From Dipteronia dyeriana (Eukaryota > Streptophyta > Magnoliopsida > Sapindales > Sapindaceae): a DNA stretch of 64,000 bases. The stretch is taken from contig CM065296.1 of the NCBI GenBank assembly GCA_032871835.1, forward strand, positions 113,160,146 through 113,224,145, in the 5' to 3' direction. The notes beneath the pieces are model-generated. The model saw only the letters and a list, made by a program, of their open reading frames with translations, searched no databases and had not been told where the DNA came from. Positions 1-11,998 of the stretch are shown in pieces (positions within the stretch are counted from its first letter, which is position 1; each line of letters opens with the position of its first letter). A program made the position numbers and the translations under genes.

Positions 1-200
1 AATATCATAAATACCCTTCCACATAGGGCATATTTCGTTAATTGTTTGTGGGCTTTTTTGTTGTTGAAGATAAAACATTAGTAAAAATTGGTTCTTGAAT
101 TCTTCTTGAATTAGTTGTATTTTCTTTTAGAATTGTAAGTAGAGTCGTAAGTTATTTTAGTAATTAGTTTTTCTTTTTAATAAAATTGGCTGAAAAACTC
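1..200. other. AT-rich intergenic sequence
   Basis: No coding signal, tRNA or clear repeat boundary is visible. The stretch abuts a short AT tract at about 207-223, which may be the tail of the adjacent LINE-like remnant. Confidence 0.5.
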
Positions 201-620
201 AAAGACTACATATATATATATATAAAAGAGAAAAAAATAATATTAACAAGAAGTACCAAAAGTGTAACCAAACAGGCTAGGGGAACACAACCATCAAAAC
301 AGAGAGGCATACAGGCCACAACAAAAACAAAATAGAAAAGATTAACGAAACTGAAAAAACCCCTGGGCCATGCAATCAATTTCTACCAACGAATAACAAA
401 AAGCCAGAGTAGTAGACCACCAAGAATTAATCTCCAAATCCAAAGTAAGCTTGGATAGAGCATCCACAACCTAATTACATTCCCTAAAATTAAGGAAAAC
501 CTAAAAATCTATAAGAGAAATCTAGGAAACCAATCCTGCCGAAAACTCTAGAGAACCTGGTCAGAACAAAAGGAAAGAAGTTGAACCACATGAGAGGAAT
601 CACTCTCAAGCCCAATTATT
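200..620 (-). mobile_element. 3' end of a degenerate LINE/RNase H-like sequence
   Basis: Read on the minus strand, the sequence gives LESDSSHVVQLL followed, after stops and frame changes, by VVDALSKL. Both resemble the RNase H-like domain found at the 3' end of plant L1-type LINEs and in related gene fragments: an acidic strand, then a conserved ADALS-like helix. A T-rich 3' tail with an AT repeat follows at about 200-240. No reverse transcriptase part is present in the window. The frame is broken, so this is a dead fragment. Assignment to a LINE rather than to a host RNase H-like gene fragment is inference. Confidence 0.35.
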
Positions 621-857
621 TGATTAATGAGAACAAATTTAAGAAATTAACTATAATCAAATATAGCATTACTTAACTTTAACTATTATTTAACTACACT
701 TAAACTATAATCTGACAAAACATAAATATAATTAAATGTTACACTATTAATGGTATTATTTAACATTAATCAGTTGAAGTTAGTATTTAACACTTTAACT
801 ATTATAAAATTTATAACACTTCAATTATTTAATAGAATTTTTTTTTAAATCGTGGTT

Positions 858-936
858 AACATTAGTTAAAAAAAGATTAAAGTTTACTATAATGAACTGA
901 GCAATGTGAAGTGAAAATTGAAGTTAACATCTAATC
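858..936. repeat. Left copy of a flanking direct repeat
   Basis: The sequence around 858-936, including AGATTAAAGTTTACTAT and then TGAACTGAGCA, recurs in the same orientation at about 3884-3963 with scattered substitutions. The two copies bracket the tandem-array mosaic between them. They could be ends of a decayed LTR-type element or a segmental duplication; neither shows clean TG...CA termini. Confidence 0.5.
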
Positions 937-1034
937 ATTGATTGCAATCTCGGCTTGCCAAGTTGCATAATCAATGCCTATCAACCTAAACGAGTTCTTA
1001 TAGAAATATTTCTCTCTAAAGAATGCTCGAGTAA

Positions 1035-1480
1035 ACTGGTCTGGTATTGGTCCAGAGACATGTTTGGGATCCTAAAAGTCTCTAGCAACTGAAATGAAGC
1101 TTTAGACCCTTCTGGAATAAACCGGAAGCTCAATGACTTACTTGGGCATTGATCGGCTCGGTACACGAGGTGCGGAGCCACCAGTCTTCTACTGGTCATG
1201 CTGCTCTAGAGCCTTGCTTAGGCGTGTAGGAAGCCTCTGGGCTCTTCCCGAACATATTGGGGCATTGATGGCTCTCTAGGGTGTTGCATGGCCCTGTATA
1301 AACGAAGATGTGTCACTAGTCTGGTATTAGTCCAAAGGCATGATTGGGATCCTAGAAGTCCCCAGCAACAGATACGAAGCTCTGGATCCTCATGGAATTA
1401 ACCAGAATCTTAGTGACTCACTTGAACGTTGACTGGCCTGGTACAAGAAGTGAGGAGCCACTAAGCCTCTATCAGTCGTG
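1035..1480. repeat. Tandem repeat, about 280-bp unit
   Basis: A unit starting ACTGGTCTGGTATTGGTCC at 1035 recurs at 1315 as ACTAGTCTGGTATTAGTCC. Similarity continues through the TGGGATCCTA motif, the AAGCTYTRGA motif and GAGCCAC about 150 bases in. The copies differ at many positions, so the duplication is old. No coding frame runs through the repeat. Confidence 0.65.
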
Positions 1481-1621
1481 ATGCTCCTATAACCACACAG
1501 CTGAGTTGACTTCTCAGATTCATGAGTTGACCTACTACCGAAGAGCTTTTGAATAGTAGATCTGATGATATGGGAGGATCCGTATGAGCAGGTGCAGGTT
1601 CAGTGGATCTGGAGGATATGA

Positions 1622-1862
1622 GATATATCGTGGTTGAGTTAATCTTCTGCAAGGAACAAGAAAGGTGCAGTTATACTGCATATGAGATCTAGATGTACCA
1701 GAGCTGGTCTACTATGGAGGAGCAGGAGAGGTGCATCTCTATAGCATAAGAACTCTAGATGTACCGGAGTAGATCTATTGTAAAGAAGCAGGTGAAACAC
1801 AACTCTACTACATGGGAGCTCTCGATGCACCAAAGCAGATCTGCTATGGAGGAGCCCTCCAG
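1622..1862. repeat. Tandem repeat, 66-bp unit, about 3.5 copies
   Basis: The motif TCTAGATGTACC begins at 1688 and 1754, and its variant TCTCGATGCACC begins at 1820: an exact 66-base spacing. A weaker copy precedes them from about 1622. Each unit holds a GGAGGAGCAGGAGAGGTGC-like purine stretch. Open frames here on the minus strand are a by-product of the repeat. Confidence 0.65.
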
Positions 1863-3142
1863 ACGTGGAGCTGATGTAGTGGAGATCCACAAGTATATCA
1901 ACAGGTTTGCTTCATAGGAGCAATATAGTAGACCGGTTCCACTAGAAATCCTATGTACCATATTTGCTCCACAATAAACAAAACTTGTTAAACCTTAAAA
2001 TGAGCACCACACGCGGTGCGTAGACGACATAGTCAAATATGGAGAAAGGATATCATAAACAATGAAAGATAAATCTATCACTTTAATAGTATAAGGATTC
2101 TCATGTAGACACATGGAAGCTTTTAAAAAGAGAGTGGAAACTTCCTACTGATGACACCAAAAAGTGTTAACCGAAAATTCGTTCAAGGTGAGGAATTTCG
2201 ATCAATACCTTCAACCCGCTACCTGGTAGCCTACGAATGTAGGTACCTCGTACCTTGGTGATCTTGATAGATAAAAGACTAAGATGGACTGTGGTGCGGA
2301 CCGTGCGGTAGGTAAGAGACGAGTCATCCCACCCATCGGGCTTCGTGCATATGGAGAAGATATGGTGGTTGAGGTTCCCTTGTTGATGTAAGGGGATGAT
2401 CCTGGTCCCTGATCCCTAATCCATGGTCCCTGTACCCGTTCTTGGTATCTGATCCTGGTATCCAGCCTCTTCTATAGGTGTCATTGATCCGAATAACAAG
2501 GAATAAGGTAAGATTGGTGCTCTAAGATGATGTGGATGTGGTTGTGAAAGATAGTACCACCCAATAGCGATTCTTCGCCACTAGGTACTTTCGATCGGGG
2601 TCAAAACCCATCCTAGTTCTCTCAACTGCTTTACAACGAATCCATATGGTTAGCAGGACAGGAGTCTAGCTCATACACATGTATACAGACATAATAAATG
2701 AGATAGGAGAAATACAAGTCTTCTAGTAGAGGTGGACTGACCAAGGAGGAAAAATCATCACGAGTGATCATATGCTGAAAAACCCCAAGACAGTATCCAT
2801 AGTAAGGAGAAATAACCTTCCTTATATATATATATCAATAAGGAGTGCTTCTGGGAGCTTACAGAATGGCAAAACAGTACAATATAGACGCTCTAGAGAG
2901 CTTAAAATAGTAATCGATTGCTAATTGGTAGTATTTTCTATGTAGAATAGTTGAATCTCAGATCGACTTCGGGTTCTCATTTTGGCCTTTCTGGGTCAGA
3001 TATGAGATGTGTCGACAGGCGTCGAATCAAGGATGTCTTTCTTAGGGAAAACTTTGTTATATTTATAGGTTTCAATTGTTTGTTGCCCACTCCGTCAATT
3101 CGCAATCATAAGAACACTGATTTGAGCATTGATGGAGTTGGT
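1863..3142. other. Unclassified repetitive sequence
   Basis: Higher in GC than the surroundings and without a supportable gene. Short GGTACC/GGTATC-type motifs recur from about 2215 to 2290 and 2400 to 2470, as they do again at 3380-3830. The whole 940-3860 block looks like the internal or non-coding part of one decayed element, but no transposase, gag or pol motif was seen. Confidence 0.4.
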
Positions 3143-3338
3143 TGATCATTAATGGCATTGTGAAAGGCCATTAAGGAGTTTACTAATCATTAATAGCGTT
3201 GTGAAAGATTACTAAAGAGTTAATTGATCATTAATGGCGTTGTGAATGACCATTAAAGAGTTGACCGATCTTCATTAATAGAGTTGATTATCTCCATTAA
3301 TAAGGTTGACTATTTCCATTAATGGCGTTGTAAATGAC
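3143..3338. repeat. Tandem repeat, about 50-bp unit, 4-5 degenerate copies
   Basis: Units carry the core CATTAATGGCGTTGTGAA followed by GACCATTAAAGAGTTGA. Copies start near 3146, 3188, 3228, 3273 and 3313, with the unit length drifting between about 40 and 50 bases. No coding potential. Confidence 0.6.
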
Positions 3339-3379
3339 CGGAAATGTCAACTTTCTATTCCATGTTCCTAGAGGAGAAT

Positions 3380-3860
3380 ACGATGATTCTATACCTTCGA
3401 GGGGTGCGGTACACTGATATACCGGTTCACTCTTGTTGTCGTGGTGCTTGTTCTAGCATGCTGGCACCTTCTTGGTACCATTCTTCCTACCATGCGGAGT
3501 AGGCGTACATACTGGATTGGTCTTGGACTGATATATTGGTACTTGAGTACCCGATTGATTTCGTTATGCCTAGATACTAGGTAGGAGGTATCCCGGGTGG
3601 GTTATGAACTGGTATCGAGGTACTCAGGTACCGGATAGATATCCTGGTATCAAGATACCAGTTAGGAGGTACTAAGACGCTAGCTCGACTTGATATCTGG
3701 CAATTTTGGAGAAACGGTGCTGACCTTTTCCCATATGGTGGTATCAAGGTACTTAGGTTGTGTGGTAACCGGTCCCGATATAGATCCTACCAGGTAGGTC
3801 CTTACAGGTACCAGGTAGATAAAAAATTCTTCTTTGGCCCCCTGTCAAAAAGGCTATTAA
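3380..3860. repeat. GGTAC/GGTATC-rich degenerate repeat block
   Basis: Motifs such as TGGTATC, AGGTACC and CGAGGTACTCAGGTACC recur every 10-40 bases on both strands and form many short palindromes. The block ends in TTGGCCCCCTGTCAAAA near 3850, just before the right flanking direct repeat. It may be the structured non-coding part of a transposon. Confidence 0.4.
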
Positions 3861-3883
3861 CAAAACTATTTTAGGTCAATGAT

Positions 3884-3963
3884 GAACAATAGTTGAGAGG
3901 AGATTAAAGTTTTGCCATAGTGAACTGAGCAGCGTGAAGCGAAGATCGAACTTTACCATAAAC
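3884..3963. repeat. Right copy of the flanking direct repeat
   Basis: This is the partner of the 858-936 sequence in the same orientation, sharing AGATTAAAGTTT and TGAACTGAGCAGCGTGAAG. Sequence beyond 3963 is ordinary AT-rich DNA. Confidence 0.5.
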
Positions 3964-4490
3964 CCTACTAAGGTAAGGTTTATTGTGAACTTGTGAACAA
4001 CGACAGGGTTTACACTAAGAAACAACGGCATAGTATTTTCATTTCTTTCTCTCTTTTTTTAGTCAATAATATAATGATATGTAATAAATTGCCATTAACT
4101 TCTAAAGAGAGTTTGTTATCATGAAAATTCCTAAAATGGGTCGTGTAAAATTTTATCATGTTTAAAAGAGGTGTAATTATGAGCGAAAGCATTTTGGGAA
4201 TTTTAGGACATTTTTACAATTTATTTCAGTTTTAGGGTAGATTTGCAATTCTACCCATAAAATAGGGCAATTTTGCTAAACACCTTTATATAAATTCGTT
4301 TTTTGTATGGATCCACAATGACACAACCTCCATACCTGATCGATCTTATATCATCTATTCCTAAGAGAAACTAGAAAGGTCCTCTTTCTTTTTTTCTTCT
4401 TAATTTGATTTTAATTTGATTTTAATAAAATTTGAACTTTAAAGGTCATTATTTATCAAAATAATAATAATTAAAAGTAATTAGTATAAT
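3964..4490. other. AT-rich intergenic sequence
   Basis: No gene or repeat with clear boundaries was seen. The only minus-strand open frame here is short and low in complexity. Confidence 0.5.
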
Positions 4491-4735
4491 TTTTTTTTTG
4501 AAATACAACTACCGTCGATACCTGAAGAGATTAATTAATCTCTATAAGAACGGTTCGAAAAACTACTCCCATTATCGGAGAGATGTTACATATGGACTAC
4601 AACTCTCACAATCAAAACTCCGCACACATGTTTGTAAAGTGTTGTGGGATTCGAACCCCTGACCTATAGGTGTGGAAGAGAGGTGGACAACAATTTCTAT
4701 TAAGAGGTGATGTGCAGAAAAAAGAATTATTTTTG
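4490..4735 (-). mobile_element. SINE-like element with a pol III B-box
   Basis: On the minus strand the sequence holds GGGGTTCGAATCCCAC (4648-4664 region), which fits the tRNA-type B-box. It then runs through a body with GAGAGTTGTAGTCCATATG and ends in an A-rich tail at about 4490-4500. A second, more degraded copy is at 41095-41340. The A-box region, TAGAAATTGTTGTCC, is a weak match. No clear target-site duplication was found. A tRNA-derived SINE of the Au type is the best reading but is not proven. Confidence 0.5.
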
Positions 4736-5688
4736 ACTAAGTATTGAAGATTATTTGTATTATTCTATATTAATTTTAAATAAAAGCATGAAAATTCAAA
4801 TTGTAGCGTTGTTAATTTTAATTTTAATTTTTAAAGTCTAGCATTGTAGCATTGGTTGGATCAGTAAACAATGTTTTTTCATTTATAATTCAAAATACTA
4901 ACGTCATCAACGGCTACGATCAGAATCCAAATAGATAAAAAATTAAAATTAGAATCACTAGTGAGTGATACACAAGTGTCCTTAAATTTTCAATTTTTAG
5001 CGAAATTGTCATTAACGAAAATCCTATCTTTTTGCTTATGAGCTAAAAACATATAGAGGAATTGTCCACCCAAACAGACATGTATTCTTTGAAATCAAGC
5101 TCCTCCCCCCAACCCCAAGGTCCCAAACCTTGATAAAATGGAGCTACGGCTAAAATGATAAATGAACTTAAAACGGCGCCGTATTTTTTGTAGGCACCAT
5201 CAACATCAATAAGTAATAATGATGGCAGTCTTCTTGCTCTTGATTGCAGTTTGGAAGAACAAATGATCAATGAATTGTGGACTTTGTCATTCCTCTTCCT
5301 TGCTACCATACAAGTTGACCTTTGGAATCAGTCACATGCATGAGCAGGTGATGGTGTATTTCTTCATATTTTTATTGTAAAATAGGTAAATAATTATTAT
5401 CTACTCATCAACCAATTCATATTACTGTGAGTTATCATAGAGTGTTCGATTAGAAAGAATTAAATTATTTAAATTAAGGAATCGATCAAGAAATAGAGTT
5501 ACATTACATGCATCTTAAGGTTGAAAAAACATAGAAATCCTTCAGGTTCAAATCAACTGAGAACCTGGTCATCCAATTACAAAATAAAATTTTAGCAGAA
5601 AACAATTTGGTTGCAATTAATGTCATGACTAGCATTTCCAGCATTTGCAGTGACTCAAGCATGGATGTTGGGAAACACACACAAGAGC
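4736..5688. other. Intergenic, 3' side of the C2-domain gene
   Basis: AT-rich DNA that includes the expected 3' untranslated region of the minus-strand gene ending at 5689. A short open frame at 5043-5309 has no recognisable family features and is not called. Confidence 0.5.
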
Positions 5689-7023
5689 TCAGTAGTATGG
5701 TGGGGGTGGATAGCTTCCGGGAGGACCTGTAATCATTCAGAGAAAGAGCAAAAAATAAATAAAAAAATTCAGTCTTTAGAGGTGGGAAAATGCTAAAACA
5801 GTCAGAGCAAACGCTTGAGAATTCAAGAAATAAACCTGCAGGAGGATAAGTACTATAAGTTGGGGCGTGAGGGGCTGGTGGATAGGATTGTGGAGGATAG
5901 CCTGCAGGAGGGTAAGCCTGTGGAGGGTACCCTGCAGGACAAGGAGGGTAAGTCTGCGGAGGATACCCTGCTGTCTGTGGAGGATAGGCTGCTGGAGGGG
6001 TTGTCTGCGGAGGATAGGCTGCTGGGGGGGTAGGAGGATATGTGGATGGCTGATTCGTCGTTGGCTGGGGTGGGTAGCTTGTGTACTGAATGGGAGCATT
6101 GTAGGCCGTGGGAGCATGTGGTACGAGTTGAGTCAAGGCCCCGGAAGGTGTTGCGTATTGTGGGGCTGATGGAGCTACTTTCGTCTTGCAAGATTGCTGC
6201 TGCTCTGGTGCCGGTGCCTGTGCCACAATACATTTGGAAATTGCATTGCTACTTGAGAAGTGCAATATGAGTCGGATTTCTCCAGAATGTCTGCATCAAA
6301 TTAAAGAAGTTGTGTAAGGATATATATATATATATAAAGATTAAAGAATGACAATGGATTCAGAGATTAATTGTATAATTTCGCGTCTAATGTCCGTCTA
6401 TTTATTCAACCTGCCAATTTTACTCTGAAGCGGCCAGACTGCATCATCAAAACCTTGAGTAAGTACCTTGTGAAGTTGAATCCTGGAAAGAAATTACAAG
6501 ATCCAGGCCTGGTTAGTTCAAAGTTCAAACTTTTGTTTGGATTTCTTATTATATGAAAACAGATACACTTACTTTCCAGAACCAATTAATTCATCAGATT
6601 TAATGGTGCGGCTATTCCAGACGCCAACATTCAGTTCCCGGAGACCTTCAATGAGTGTGAAAACGAATCTCTCTTGGAAAGTAGGATTTCTACCTCCATC
6701 TAATTAACAAACCAGTAATCCGAAAATAAACCTCAGATTTATAATTGAGTAGATGAAAACATTGAAGAGACTCAGAAGTCAGAAACAATACCTGTACAAG
6801 TTTTTGTTGTAAACTTGTTGCTTCCATATTCGATGCAGATATAAGGGTCTTGTCTTGATATCCATTCCTTGTCTTCCAAGTTATAACATCCTACAACTGC
6901 AAAAACAAGTAACCATACTAGCATCAGAAATCAGTAGCTAGTTATATATAATTAATGTATACAATATAATGCTAACACACCTGTGACTTCAAGAGGCAGA
7001 CCATGGATACCAGAAATCGACAT
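5689..7023 (-). CDS. SRC2-like C2-domain protein with a proline/tyrosine-rich tail
   Basis: Six exons on the minus strand: 6981-7023, 6792-6896, 6573-6699, 6411-6482, 5836-6290 and 5689-5726, all with GT-AG introns. They sum to 840 nt, 279 residues plus stop. The start is the ATG at 7021-7023, opening MSISGIHGLPLEVTV. An N-terminal C2 domain (about residues 5-135) includes DPYICIEYGSNKF, NPTFQERFVFTL and SGEIRLILHF, where C2 folds usually bind membranes, often with calcium. The tail (about 160-279) is repeated YPPQ and AYPPQ, ending GSYPPPPYY. This architecture matches plant SRC2 (cold-regulated) and related C2 proteins. No transmembrane segment is seen. The role in stress or membrane signalling is inferred from the family. 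Confidence 0.9.
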
Positions 7024-7617
7024 GGATACACTTTTTCTGCAAATGGATTTGGTAATTGAATGTTGTTTAACACAAGATATGTAATAAGTATTTATACAGG
7101 AGTGAAGAGAATCGGTACTGTTTGTGGAGAGTTGACACAAACCCTCAAGTCTTCTCAATCACAGAGGTTTTAATTAATAATGAAATAATCCCTTCAAGTT
7201 GCTAATAGTTAAGCTAACAAAGTCAATGAATGCTCTGTCAAGAAATATTGGCACTTATTTCAATCATCCTGATGAGAAATAGAGAAAATAAACCTCATGA
7301 AAGAATAGCTTGTATGGTTGAATAAAATCAATAATGTTTGCTAGCTGCCATAATAATTTAAAGAAGATTTTTAATGGAACCACACTATGGTAACAGATTA
7401 GTGCTGGTTCCGGTTATCTTCCCACAACGTTGACAATGCACTTTAGACCAAACCTGTTCCAATTAAGGGAAAGTCAATGACGACAATTAGAGATGCCATT
7501 TCAAAACCATTAGCAAATTGCAACTTGTCGTTTTGACTTGGCAAAATTATATGGGATTATCCACCCCATTTCAGTTCAAATGACTGTTTCAAAACAGTAA
7601 TTCACGGTGCTAGCTAC
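7024..7617. other. Upstream region of the C2-domain gene
   Basis: This is the presumed promoter and 5' leader of the minus-strand gene starting at 7023. No TATA box could be assigned with confidence. The Tourist-like element at 7621 limits the region. Confidence 0.4.
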
Positions 7618-7620
7618 TAA

Positions 7621-8509
7621 GGGTCCGTCCCGTAAACGTTTTTCAGTTACCTTTGTTTGAAATTAAAAATGGAAATGAAAATAGTGTTTTTGGTTTCAGT
7701 TTCAGTTTCGAATTCTGAAAAACGCGTCTGATTGCATATACTGAAAGCTGTATTTTGAAAATAAAAACAGAAAAAAAAACGCGTCTGGTAGGTTAACTGA
7801 AAATTATAAAAAATTGAAATATCAATTTTTATATTTTGTTTAATATTATTACAATTATAAACAAAATGATTAAATAATTAAACAATATAATTTTTGTATT
7901 GTAATTTTTAAATTAAACAAAAGCAACACATCACAAATTACTAAAAAAATCAATTAATCAAAACTAAACTCTTAAATTATAATTAAGTATTATTTTAATA
8001 AATATAAATAATAGTAATAAAGTATATATATAAAAAAAAAATTAAAAAAATAAAGGAAACCATATCGGTCAAGAAAAAGAAAAGAAAGGAAGAAGATTGA
8101 AGAAGAAGATGAGGAAGAGGATCAAAGAAGGAGAATGATCGGAGAAAAAGAAGCATCGGGGAAGAAGAAGAAGAAGAGGATTGAAGAAGAAGAAAAAGAG
8201 GATCGGAGAAGAAAAAGGTTCGGAGAAGAAGAAGAAGAAGAAGAAGAACGGAGAAGAAGAAGGTTTAAAGAAGAAGAATAAGAAGAGGATCGGAAAAGAA
8301 GAAGAAAAAAAAGTAAAAAAATGAAAAATGAAAAATGAAAAACAAAGAAAACATGTATTTTGTGTTTTTAAAATTTTTCACTGTTAACACTGATTTTGTT
8401 TTTCGTTTTTCGTTTTTCAAAAATAAAATGAAAAACGGTTAATCAACGTGCATTCGAAATCATTTAAAAAAAACGAAAACTCACTAAAAAACGGCTACAG
8501 AACGGGGTC
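7621..8509. mobile_element. Tourist/PIF-Harbinger-like MITE
   Basis: Terminal inverted repeats GGGTCCGTCCCGTAAACG (left) and GACCCCGTTCTGTAGCCG (reverse complement of the right end) continue into TTTTTCAGT and TTTTTTAGT. A TAA trinucleotide borders both ends (7618-7620 and 8510-8512), the TWA target duplication typical of PIF/Harbinger elements. The interior is AT-rich with a GAA-rich tract at about 8080-8310. No transposase frame is present, so it is non-autonomous. Confidence 0.75.
8080..8310. repeat. GAA/GAAGAA-rich purine microsatellite
   Basis: Repeated GAAGAAGAAG blocks are separated by GGATCGGAGAA and GGTTCGGAGAA. The tract lies inside the Tourist-like element. It can be read as a run of Lys, Glu and Arg codons but shows no protein features. 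Confidence 0.8.
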
Positions 8510-8512
8510 TAA

Positions 8513-10946
8513 ATAGTAAGTAAGTACTAACAAGGTAACCCAAATTGCCTTTTGTTTCCTGGATGTACAAATGATGAAACTTCTCGTAACTCAACATAAT
8601 TGAGTTACTTCCATATATATATATATATATATATATGAAAGTATGAGGTTACAAAATATTAAAAATTTCAATGAAAATATTTTCAAAATATTATTATACT
8701 TTTTTTCTATCGATTCTGTCTAAATATGATAAATACTGAGATTTTACTGATGAGGTACGGATATTTACTTAATTGGGTACACCGATTACCATTAGCAGGC
8801 CACATGGACATCTACTTTGATCATTCTAGATAATTATTTAAGGGACGATATTTACGTCCTTTAAAAACTATATATATACTTCTTTCATAAATACATCTCA
8901 TTTAAAATTCTTAAAAATCTTTAATTTATAATTAAATCTCACTTAAACTTAATGACAAAAATACCATTTATCTAATTTTATTCTATTGTATTTTTTATAA
9001 ATATAAATATCTACATTTATTTTGTTATCTAATCAACTTTGTAATTATTTAAAAATATATACTTATTTATTTATATTCAAATAAATAATTTCTAACTCTT
9101 AAATACATAAAATATACCAAAATGAGTCGGATTTAAGCAAATTTTGTTTACATGGTTGATAAAAATAATGTAAAAAAGAAAACGAGAAAACAAGATATGT
9201 GAACATGAGTGCTTGACTGATATTATATATATATATATATATATTACTGTACACGATGAAAATCAAATAATGTAGACAAACTAAAATTATTTATCGGGAC
9301 TAAGTAAATGCTGAATATGAAACTTAATAAATAAAGTTAAATATCCATTAAAAAAATCTAAACAATTTTATATTGTTCTGGATGACTCATTCTCTATTAA
9401 TGAATCATCAGATAGATGACATTTATTTTTTAAAGACAGCTGATTTGTTATGGAATTTGGATTGAGATGTTTTCATACACTGATTATTTTGTGGGATGAT
9501 TCTTTAGTTCAGAGGATACTATTAGTTTGATGTAATTGTGTTTTGGTTTTGAAATGATAATTTGACGTTTTCTTTAAAGGAAACTAATTAATAATGTGTG
9601 AGTGTACTTACAAAATATTTAGGGATAACGTTAGATTTTTAAAAAGATACAAATTAGGGTGCAAATACAATTTTTTAGAAATGTAAATATTTTCACTCTA
9701 ATAATTGGGCTGGCTGTGTGTCTACCTGTATCGAATTTGGACTCTTAAAGCACAGAGCAAGAAGCCCAGATATCTGTTTACCTTTCTCATTGTGGATTAT
9801 CAAAAATCAAAATAGCCAACTACATTGTGGATTATCAAAAATCACTAAAATATGCCAAATATTCAGTGGTCACTGGTTACTGCTTTGGTTTTTGGTGTTG
9901 CAACTTGCAAGTGTAAATGTGTGGACCTTGTCTCCCTAATTTACTGTCTAGTGAATGAACAATGAATACTGGGCGCAGGCGCGCGATATAGATTCATATA
10001 TTTAGCTCTGAACAAGATATGAATAATGATGATCACGGTGCATATATATTCCTGCATTACAATATCTTCCGTGAAAGTAGAAACTTATTCTAGTATGCTA
10101 CAATGCCATGTCAATATCACATATAAATATCAAATATCGAGATTGTGAATTCGAATCATGTCATCCAATCCTAAACTCCGAATCAGTTGTAATATATATA
10201 TAGCTCAAAAAAGTGAATAAACTTGTCAATTTAGGTGGGATTATCTTCACTGAGACGCTAAAAAAAAGTAGGATTATTGACGAACACGAGCGTTAGATAT
10301 GCGTAGATATGAGGATGAGATGTAAGCAAATAAAGTTGCACCAATGGTGGGTTGTTATGTTAAAAAAGTTGTATCCAAAGCGATAAGGAGATGAAAGAAA
10401 ACAAATATTTGTAGGGGAGAGGAGAAGAGAGGGCCATGGCTGCCATATATGCATGTCCTTTTTACAAGGAGTGGGATGTTCCTTTGCCTTATTATTTGTA
10501 GCTTTCAATCATTTTAACATCCCCCACTGTGGGGTACTAATCACCATCTCCATCTTGTGTGTGTTTTTCAACCTGCAGGATCAATTTAATTTCCTCTAAA
10601 ATCGTTAACTTTTCTTCTAGGCTTCTAGCTACTCTTTTTAACTTTTTGGGTATAATTTAAGAAGAAAAAAAAAAAGAAACCATAGCCCATATTTATTTGA
10701 TGATGAAGTGACATTGTTACAAAATAAAGACACAAAAACTATCTTTTCTTAGTTATAGAAGATGATCTCTCTTACAGTTAGGTGGGATTTCATAACTTCA
10801 TTGGTTAAATGAGTTGGTCAAGTCACTTCTTGGTTTTTAAATTTGAATGGGGACAGGCTAAATTTTTGTGGGTCCTTAATTATGTGATTACTTGGATATT
10901 TGAATCTTGTCTTGGTCTAGATTATTAGTTCAGACTAATTTCTCAG

Positions 10947-10991
<45 letters not shown>

Positions 10992-11998
10992 GGTGTGCGT
11001 GTGAATTTGACAAAAACAAGTGAACAAAACATTGAATGTTAATGGTGGGTGGACCAGTTGACAATCAACAAGGTCCTCAAGGTTGTAACTCTTCGATCTA
11101 AATCTAATGTTCATCAAATGGCTGGAGAATTGCAATGTGGATGGGAATCTAGCTAACAAGCTAGTGCACAAACGGTGCGTTTAAAAGCAAAGGTGACTGG
11201 ACTTATTGACAAAGTTCATGATGTACGTCTCTCTCAGCTATTACATCCATCCGTGGAGAACCAGCACTCTTCTTTTTGCCTCAATTAGTCGGTTTTCAAT
11301 CCAGAAATTTGAGACTATTGTTGTCTAGTTGATGAATTATATAATTGATGCTTAAAAAGTGATCGGCAGATGATTCATCTATATAATGAAAAAATTAGTT
11401 GTATAATTAGTTGATAATAACTTTCGAAAACCAAACCCTTTTTAGAATATGATCAACTTATGAAGTATGTGTATTAATGTATATGTAATAAATGAGAGAA
11501 AGAGATGGAGCTTTTTAGATTCGAAATCTCGAATTTAGCTATATCTAGAATAATGATTCTCTATCGTTAAAATAAAAATTACAACAATCTGAAACTAAAC
11601 CCTTATTCACATTACAAATGTTGTAGTATCTATCAGCTATAAGTGCATTCATAGAAGGATGATGTCGTTTTAGCCAATATTAATGTTAACAAGAACATTG
11701 GAGCAATTTGTTGGACACCTATTAAACCTTCTGAGGACCACTGCTACAACAAGTAAAGACAAATTAAAACACTGATGTCAATTGATATTGAAAACTTTAT
11801 AATCTGCTTTCGGATCTCAAAAATAAGGATCATATATTATATATATTTGCTGGTCTAGTTTTTTTTTTTTTTTTTTGGTCATCTTTTGAGATTCTTTTTT
11901 CATTTTTTTGGCAAGGCAAGCCTTGCAATTCTTGATATTATTAGTTTCATATTTCTAAGAATAAATGAATTCCCTCGCAGATTTTGACATATCATTAA
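8513..11998. other. Long AT-rich intergenic region
   Basis: No supportable gene. Microsatellites (AT)n occur at about 8605-8636, 9224-9243 and 10951-10982, the last followed by GTGTGTGTG. Short open frames (9718-9939, 10293-10508, 10935-11171) lack family features, and the last is encoded by the microsatellite itself. Confidence 0.6.

Noticed and set aside
4640..4680. Possible tRNA gene (GGGATTCGAACCCC on the plus strand)
   Set aside because: Only the T-arm/B-box is tRNA-like; no acceptor, D or anticodon arms could be placed. The surroundings recur at 41095, so a SINE-like repeat is more likely.
5504..6265. Long minus-strand open frame of 253 codons
   Set aside because: Only the part down to 5836 is exon; a GT-AG intron follows and the true C-terminus is on the exon 5689-5726. 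The downstream codons of the open frame are intron. The overlapping frames in 5776-6270 on both strands are shadows of the proline-rich repeat.
10935..11171. Minus-strand open frame ending in alternating His-Thr and Ile-Tyr residues
   Set aside because: The C-terminal part is translation of an (AT)n/(GT)n microsatellite and the rest has no conserved feature.
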